Shown in pieces: positions 59,436-64,000 of a stretch of DNA of 64,000 nt. Each line of letters opens with the position of its first letter. Position 1 is the first letter of the stretch. Below the pieces are notes generated by a model. It had not been told where the DNA came from and searched no databases. It saw only the letters and a list, made by a program, of their open reading frames with translations. The stretch comes from an uncultured Draconibacterium sp. (GTDB taxonomy: Bacteria > Bacteroidota > Bacteroidia > Bacteroidales > Prolixibacteraceae): contig NZ_OY782038.1 in NCBI RefSeq assembly GCF_963677575.1, positions 2,855,501-2,919,500 on the forward strand. Direction: 5' to 3'. A program made the translations under genes and the position numbers.

Positions 59436-61095
59436 AATGCCAGATGTAAAAATTGAAATATCAAAAAATACCGAACAACATGACTTCTTTTTAGCAGACG
59501 AATTAAAATTCGACGCCGATAACTTTGTAATTGAAAACCATCTGTATGAGATATTAATAAAGGGTGTCAGTTTCAATTTTACAACACTTGACGCTACCAC
59601 AAACTTTAGGTTGTTCGTTAATGAATATCAACAAAAAGGGATAGAATATCTCAATTCATTGCGCGGTAGTTTATGTGGATCTATTTATGATAAGATAAAA
59701 AAAGAATATATAGTTTTTACCAACCACATTGGAGATCAAAAACTATATTACGCAGAAACAGCAAATTCAATTTATATTGGTTCTGATCTATTTGAGTTAG
59801 CCTCATCTCTTAGAAAAGAATCGGTAAAGCTAAACTTAAACCTTAATGCAGCCTATTCCCTGCTTTCATTTGGATACTTAATTGATAATGCAACTTTGGT
59901 TTCTGAAATAAAGAGAATTCCGGCTGGTCATTATCTATACATTGATCAAAATGGAAACAGCCAGCTCCTGAAGTATTTTGAACTCAACAACCAGCCTGAT
60001 TCTGTTTCTAATGATGATGATTTAGTTGACGAACTGGATAATTTGTTCAAAAAAGCAGTAAAACGGGAATTTGAAAAAGATATTCTTTATGGATTCAAGC
60101 ACTTTTCTTCTATCAGCGGAGGATTAGATTGTAGAATGACAAACTGGGTAGCAAAAAAATTGGGGTATAATAATGTTACAACATATACTTTCTCTCAATA
60201 CGGTTATCTCGACATGAGTATTGCGCATGAGATTGCTGCTTATCTGGGATATGAATGGATCTTTAAGTCGCTGGATCCGGGAGATTATCTGACAAATATT
60301 GATGAAATGGTTAGATTAACTAATGCACAAATCACCTATTCCGGTTCTGCACATGCTCAAAGCATGATAAAATTACTTAATCTAACTGATTTCGGAATTA
60401 TACATTCCGGTCAGTTAGGAGATGTTACTATTGGCACCTACTCTCCTCTTCATGCATATAGGCCAGCTTCTGCATCAAATGTAAAAGCAATGTCTAGAAG
60501 ATTTGTTGATAAAGTAGAAGTTAACTGGGCTGACTATAAAAACCAGGAACTTGCTACATATGAGATCAGGGGATTCAACGGAATTTTAACCGGAAATTTT
60601 ATTTTTCAACCATATACAGAAGTGGCTTCCCCTTTCTTGGATATCGATTTCCTTAATTTCTGTTTTTCTATTCCTGCTGAAAAAAGAGCTTACCATCAGA
60701 TTTATAAAAAGTGGATATTAAAAAAATATCCTCAGGCTGCTCAATTCAAGTGGGAAAGTATTGATGCCAAAATCGATGAAAAAATCTTGCATATTCGGGG
60801 TAAAGCAGTTCCCTTTTCAAAACTTGCAAGGTTTATATACAACGGTATTTTTTATCGTTTAGGGAAACCAGTTGACGGAACACATTCGGCTTTTAATATG
60901 AATCCTTTTGATTACTGGTATAAGACAAATAATAATCTGTCAAAAATCTTCAACAATCATTTTAATGATAATATTCATTTAGTCCAAGACAATGAACTTC
61001 AAAGAGACTGTGAGTTACTTTTCCAACAAGGTGCTGTTATCGAAAAAATGCAGGTTCTCACTTTACTATCTGCCATTAAACAACTAAGCTTTTAA
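59425..61095 (+). CDS. asparagine-synthetase-like protein without glutaminase Cys
   Basis: From MKFKMPDVKIEISKN the protein has 556 residues; the start is preceded by GGGAGGAG at 59413-59420, a Shine-Dalgarno-like site, and overlaps the upstream gene by 11 bp. M18 of the longest frame (59437) is an alternative. The N-terminal glutaminase-like half lacks the catalytic Cys. The ATP loop SISGGLDCRM (Asp kept, Ser to Cys) and HSGQLGDVTIGTY mark the synthetase half. Third asparagine-synthetase-like gene of the locus; likely amidates a sugar acid, or has another ATP-dependent role. Confidence 0.75.
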   Translation: MKFKMPDVKIEISKNTEQHDFFLADELKFDADNFVIENHLYEILIKGVSFNFTTLDATTNFRLFVNEYQQKGIEYLNSLRGSLCGSIYDKIKKEYIVFTNHIGDQKLYYAETANSIYIGSDLFELASSLRKESVKLNLNLNAAYSLLSFGYLIDNATLVSEIKRIPAGHYLYIDQNGNSQLLKYFELNNQPDSVSNDDDLVDELDNLFKKAVKREFEKDILYGFKHFSSISGGLDCRMTNWVAKKLGYNNVTTYTFSQYGYLDMSIAHEIAAYLGYEWIFKSLDPGDYLTNIDEMVRLTNAQITYSGSAHAQSMIKLLNLTDFGIIHSGQLGDVTIGTYSPLHAYRPASASNVKAMSRRFVDKVEVNWADYKNQELATYEIRGFNGILTGNFIFQPYTEVASPFLDIDFLNFCFSIPAEKRAYHQIYKKWILKKYPQAAQFKWESIDAKIDEKILHIRGKAVPFSKLARFIYNGIFYRLGKPVDGTHSAFNMNPFDYWYKTNNNLSKIFNNHFNDNIHLVQDNELQRDCELLFQQGAVIEKMQVLTLLSAIKQLSF

Positions 61096-61152
61096 TCGAT
61101 CTATCATAGACCCGAAATTTTTTGCTATTTCAAAGAGATTGTAAAAATACTT

Positions 61153-62622
61153 CTAACCTCTTTTTATAACATTACTGACTAAATTATTTACATCATCTGA
61201 TACATTGAGAATATAGATTAACGTAGAGAAAACGATTGTAAATACTGAACTTCTCAACAAAATATCGGGAATTAATTGCAATGATGGGATTAACGCTGAA
61301 ATCCCCCAGGAACAGAAAAAAGCCAAGGGCACTAATAAAAATTTAAAGTTAAATGGTTCCATTTTATATTTTATCTTCAGAAAAAAGTATCGCATCAAGT
61401 TGTTTAGCAAAAAAGCAAGGGCAATGGCTGCTGCTGCGCCACTCAACCCCCAGATAGGGATAAACAAGTACATAATTGACACAACCAATACTACCAGTAT
61501 TAACAGAAACCAGAGTCCCATCTTGTAATACTTTGAAAGACTAATAATTTGACTATTAGCTCCAGTCGCCATATCAACAAGATAACCTAATCCGATAAAA
61601 AAGATCACCCATTTTCCTCCAATATAATCAGGCCCAAGAATTTCAAGAATATTATCGATATTAATCCATATTCCACCAAACAAAAAAGCAGCAATAATAA
61701 ACTGGTTCAGACAACTCTTGTGATAAATATCCGAGATGGTCTTCAGATCATTCCTTTTAAAAGCTTCGGCAATTAGAGTCCCTGAAATCTTTAAAAGAGT
61801 CCTTGAAGGAATGACAACCAGGGTTCCAAAAAAAAATGCAATGGTATACACTCCAGTGGCACCTAGGCCCATCACCTGGTTGATTATAATCTTATCGATT
61901 TGAAAAACAACACTACCTCCAATTCCAACCAAAATACTGTAAATAGCAACACTTATCATTTCTCGCCTTAAGTCCGGCTTTACAAAACTAAGTTGTGGCT
62001 GAAGGTTCAGTTCCTTTCGAAATAGGAGATAAAAGAAAATAATAGCGCCTTTCAACCCTACAGCTCCGGCATAGGCAAGAATCAATGCATTTGGTGATAA
62101 CCAACCCGCAATATATAGTAGTAAAATCAAGAATATTAAAATCCGCTGTATAAATTCTTTTAAAAAAGTACCCAAAACTGCATTGTAAAGCATTTTATTT
62201 AAGAGATCAAGCAAATTGAAAAGCAGGGCCAAAAAAGTAAGTGGGATCATTATATTCACATATTGTGAGAATAGGGCTGATTTTTCCAAGTTACTCTCCA
62301 CCAGCCATGGTCGAATTAAAAGAAATGTGACAAAAAATAAAATGAATCCTGAAAGCATTACCACAAAAGCGATAAAAACAAATCCGTTATGTCCTTTAGC
62401 CTTGTCTCGGAATTGAGGAAAAAGCCGGGCAGTTACTCCATGAAATCCCAAAAGAGAAAATTGCGCAAAAATATCGGACCAAGCCAGCAATAGTGCAAAT
62501 AAGCCAACAATCTCAGGTGTCAAATAATTCGGGTAAAGATATGCAGTAGTTATAAAACCAATACCTACCCCCAAATACGACCACAATGCACCTTTAATAG
62601 ATTGTTTAATAATGATTCCCAT
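61153..62622 (-). CDS. polysaccharide flippase (MATE/Wzx-type)
   Basis: The 489-residue protein has about 12-14 transmembrane helices and the N-terminal SIKGALWSYLGVGIGFITTAYLYPNYLTPEIVGLFAL of the MATE/MVF oligosaccharide exporters. It would flip the lipid-linked repeat unit across the inner membrane. It faces the glycan operon (stops 58 bp apart) and so is expressed from its own promoter. No Wzy polymerase or initiating transferase is seen in the window. Confidence 0.92.
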   Translation of the reverse strand: MGIIIKQSIKGALWSYLGVGIGFITTAYLYPNYLTPEIVGLFALLLAWSDIFAQFSLLGFHGVTARLFPQFRDKAKGHNGFVFIAFVVMLSGFILFFVTFLLIRPWLVESNLEKSALFSQYVNIMIPLTFLALLFNLLDLLNKMLYNAVLGTFLKEFIQRILIFLILLLYIAGWLSPNALILAYAGAVGLKGAIIFFYLLFRKELNLQPQLSFVKPDLRREMISVAIYSILVGIGGSVVFQIDKIIINQVMGLGATGVYTIAFFFGTLVVIPSRTLLKISGTLIAEAFKRNDLKTISDIYHKSCLNQFIIAAFLFGGIWINIDNILEILGPDYIGGKWVIFFIGLGYLVDMATGANSQIISLSKYYKMGLWFLLILVVLVVSIMYLFIPIWGLSGAAAAIALAFLLNNLMRYFFLKIKYKMEPFNFKFLLVPLAFFCSWGISALIPSLQLIPDILLRSSVFTIVFSTLIYILNVSDDVNNLVSNVIKRG

Positions 62623-63244
62623 AAATGGCTCTGCAGTAATTGCTGTTATTTTTTTATCAATAGAATTTAATACGCCAAAAATAAGCTTTCTACGGAAACA
62701 TTATCCAATTTGTAAAAATCTTTAAATAATGCTTCTATTCCATTTTTGCAGGCAATTAACCCAGGCTACACTTTAATCTCAAAAGCACCAAATACCAAAA
62801 TAACCGAAACAACGCCTCCAATACAACAACCTGCGTATCATTTTCTAAAACCAATAGTAACTCTTCTTAAACCTCACCTCCTTTTTGATTAACCAGGGGT
62901 ACTTTTACCTTAACCACACCTCCATTTACGTTTGGGCAGGGTACTTTTTCTTAAACTACATCTCCGCTCTTATTAAGGGCACATCAAATCAATTATGGGC
63001 TAACTGTTTTCACGTTATCAATACCGCTTTTCTATGGCCCTGTCATTTTTCCCTAAAAGTCAAGCTTTTATATAACATAAACTATATGGATAGAAACGCT
63101 TTAATAACTATTGTGCAAAACCAATGATTACCGTAACTTTTCATCTGTTAACGCGAAAATGCACCATGCAATTGATTATCTTTTATTTATCAACCTTCAA
63201 CTCATGGTCTTTCCGCCAAATATTAATTTCAAAATTTAAAACCG
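62623..63244. other. intergenic with decayed 41-43-bp tandem repeats
   Basis: No convincing gene. The stretch contains three imperfect repeat units starting at 62867, 62910 and 62951, with a common pattern TTAAxCxxCAxCTCC... GGGTACTTTT. A short open frame (62885-63127) crosses it but has repetitive composition. Confidence 0.6.
62867..62990. repeat. decayed 41-43-bp tandem repeat
   Basis: Units start at 62867 (TTAAACCTCACCTCC...), 62910 (TTAACCACACCTCC...) and 62951 (TTAAACTACATCTCC...), 43 and 41 bp apart. The first two share GGGTACTTTTxC, the third is truncated. Confidence 0.65.
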
Positions 63245-63898
63245 ATGAAAGGAAAATCGATTAACAACTTTATGGAAGATTGTCGTATTGCTATCTTTAA
63301 TGCGGCCGACGACGAAATTATCAGCACACGTTTCGCACCCTTTGGATACGACGAAACAAAACACCAAAGCAACAAAACATTGTTTCAGGAAACAACCGAC
63401 ATTATTGCACAAAACAAAATCGAACACGCCGAATACGACACGGCACGTATCGATTTTAACGATGCCGTTGATGCCGCCCGTAAAATTTACAACAGTATTA
63501 CCCGTTCGCTACAGTATTGGTACAGCCCCGAAACCCGGGAAGCTTTAAAACTGGGGCTTTACAACAACAAAATTGCTCGCTATGCCGATTTTGTTCAGGC
63601 AGGAAAAGAATTCTACACCGAACTCATTAAACAGCCGGATGTAATAGAAAAGTTAGTTCCCTTTGGCCATACACAGGAAAATATAGTTGAATACCAAACA
63701 AACATTAACAGTTTGGATGACCTGCGTGCCAAACGCGAAAAAGAAAGCGGCGATGCACAATACTACGTAAAAGCCCGCAACGCTAAAATGGACAAACTGG
63801 CCGATATAGTGGCAGATATCAAACGCCTGGGAAAACTCGTCTTCACCGAAGATGAAGCGCAATACCTCGAAAAACTCGGAATAATTGTGAAATCATAA
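63245..63898 (+). CDS. uncharacterised helical protein
   Basis: The 217-residue protein is mainly alpha-helical and charged, with no signal peptide or membrane segment. Helices such as MEDCRIAIFNAADDEIISTRF, FNDAVDAARKIYNSITRSLQYWYS and ARNAKMDKLADIVADIKRLGKLVF suggest a coiled bundle. I do not recognise the family; similar proteins of about 200 residues occur in several Bacteroidota. The codon use looks normal for the window. It is the last gene before the right end. Confidence 0.7.
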   Translation: MKGKSINNFMEDCRIAIFNAADDEIISTRFAPFGYDETKHQSNKTLFQETTDIIAQNKIEHAEYDTARIDFNDAVDAARKIYNSITRSLQYWYSPETREALKLGLYNNKIARYADFVQAGKEFYTELIKQPDVIEKLVPFGHTQENIVEYQTNINSLDDLRAKREKESGDAQYYVKARNAKMDKLADIVADIKRLGKLVFTEDEAQYLEKLGIIVKS

Positions 63899-64000
63899 CA
63901 CGGATACCCCCTTCGTTTGCATCAAAAAATCTTCTTCACGCATCGAGGGGTTTCTCTTTAGTGCAAAAGTTTCTCCATTTTAAAAACAAATCTTCGTGTT

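Noticed and set aside
62885..63127. 80-residue open frame (plus) in the repeat region
   Set aside because: It runs across the decayed tandem units, has repetitive low-complexity composition and no promoter-like site, so it is likely chance.

Overview
The window looks like chromosomal DNA of a Bacteroidota member, most like the marine/sediment Prolixibacteraceae-Marinilabiliales group. The reasons are the recurring promoter element TAnnTTTG (often with TTTG 17-20 bp upstream), TonB-dependent/OmpA-era outer-membrane proteins (PorT-like, DUF5723), GH97 and DUF2807 proteins, Tat-exported Gfo/Idh proteins, BlaI/M56 pairs, and weak use of Shine-Dalgarno sites. The genus is inference; no rRNA or tRNA gene was seen.

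Layout. 1-2.0 kb: a complete IS4-family insertion sequence with 9-bp target duplication, sitting in the terminator of a dnaG / FMN-binding protein / SDR operon (2.0-5.5 kb, minus). 5.6-8.7 kb: sirtuin, PorT-like barrel, globin and an outer-membrane protein. 8.95-12.2 kb: a sulfur module of two YeeE/YedE half-transporters and two rhodanese-like proteins without the catalytic cysteine, facing a tandem rhodanese lipoprotein that keeps both cysteines. 12.3-18.2 kb: lipoproteins, ComF, a tetraheme NapC/NrfH-type cytochrome fused to a formylglycine-enzyme-like (SUMF1) domain, and a Tat-exported Gfo/Idh lipoprotein. 18.3-20.7 kb: a Crp/Fnr regulator, a periplasmic rhodanese and an MBL-fold protein. 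20.8-29.2 kb: GH97 glycosidase, a very long M56/BlaR1-like protein with carboxypeptidase-regulatory and TonB-plug-like repeats, its BlaI repressor with three phased operators, and a TonB receptor. 29.7-37.8 kb: CD225-DUF2752 pair, xylose-isomerase-like and Gfo/Idh proteins, DNPH1-like hydrolase, two MscS channels, S41 protease and a Spy-like protein. 38.2-43.7 kb: two DUF2807 paralogues, DUF5723, DUF4834 and glycyl-tRNA synthetase.

43.8-62.6 kb is a surface-polysaccharide locus: YfhO, glycosyltransferases, a glucuronyl C5-epimerase-like protein, three asparagine-synthetase-like proteins (one complete, two with degenerate glutaminase halves), a nucleotide-amino-sugar module (SDR, PLP aminotransferase, NeuD/PglD-type acyltransferase, CBS-nucleotidyltransferase) and a flippase. 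From about 54.4 kb the DNA is visibly more AT-rich, which suggests transfer or replacement of that block. I infer a glycan carrying a 2,4-diamino-trideoxy sugar and amidated uronic acids.

Several intergenic regions carry short tandem sites at helically phased periods: 20 bp (blaI operators), 21 bp (GCGGA ladder) and about 42 bp (two arrays). There are also promoter-terminator pairs with no gene between them, which are candidate small RNAs or attenuators. No CRISPR array, prophage or replication origin was seen.
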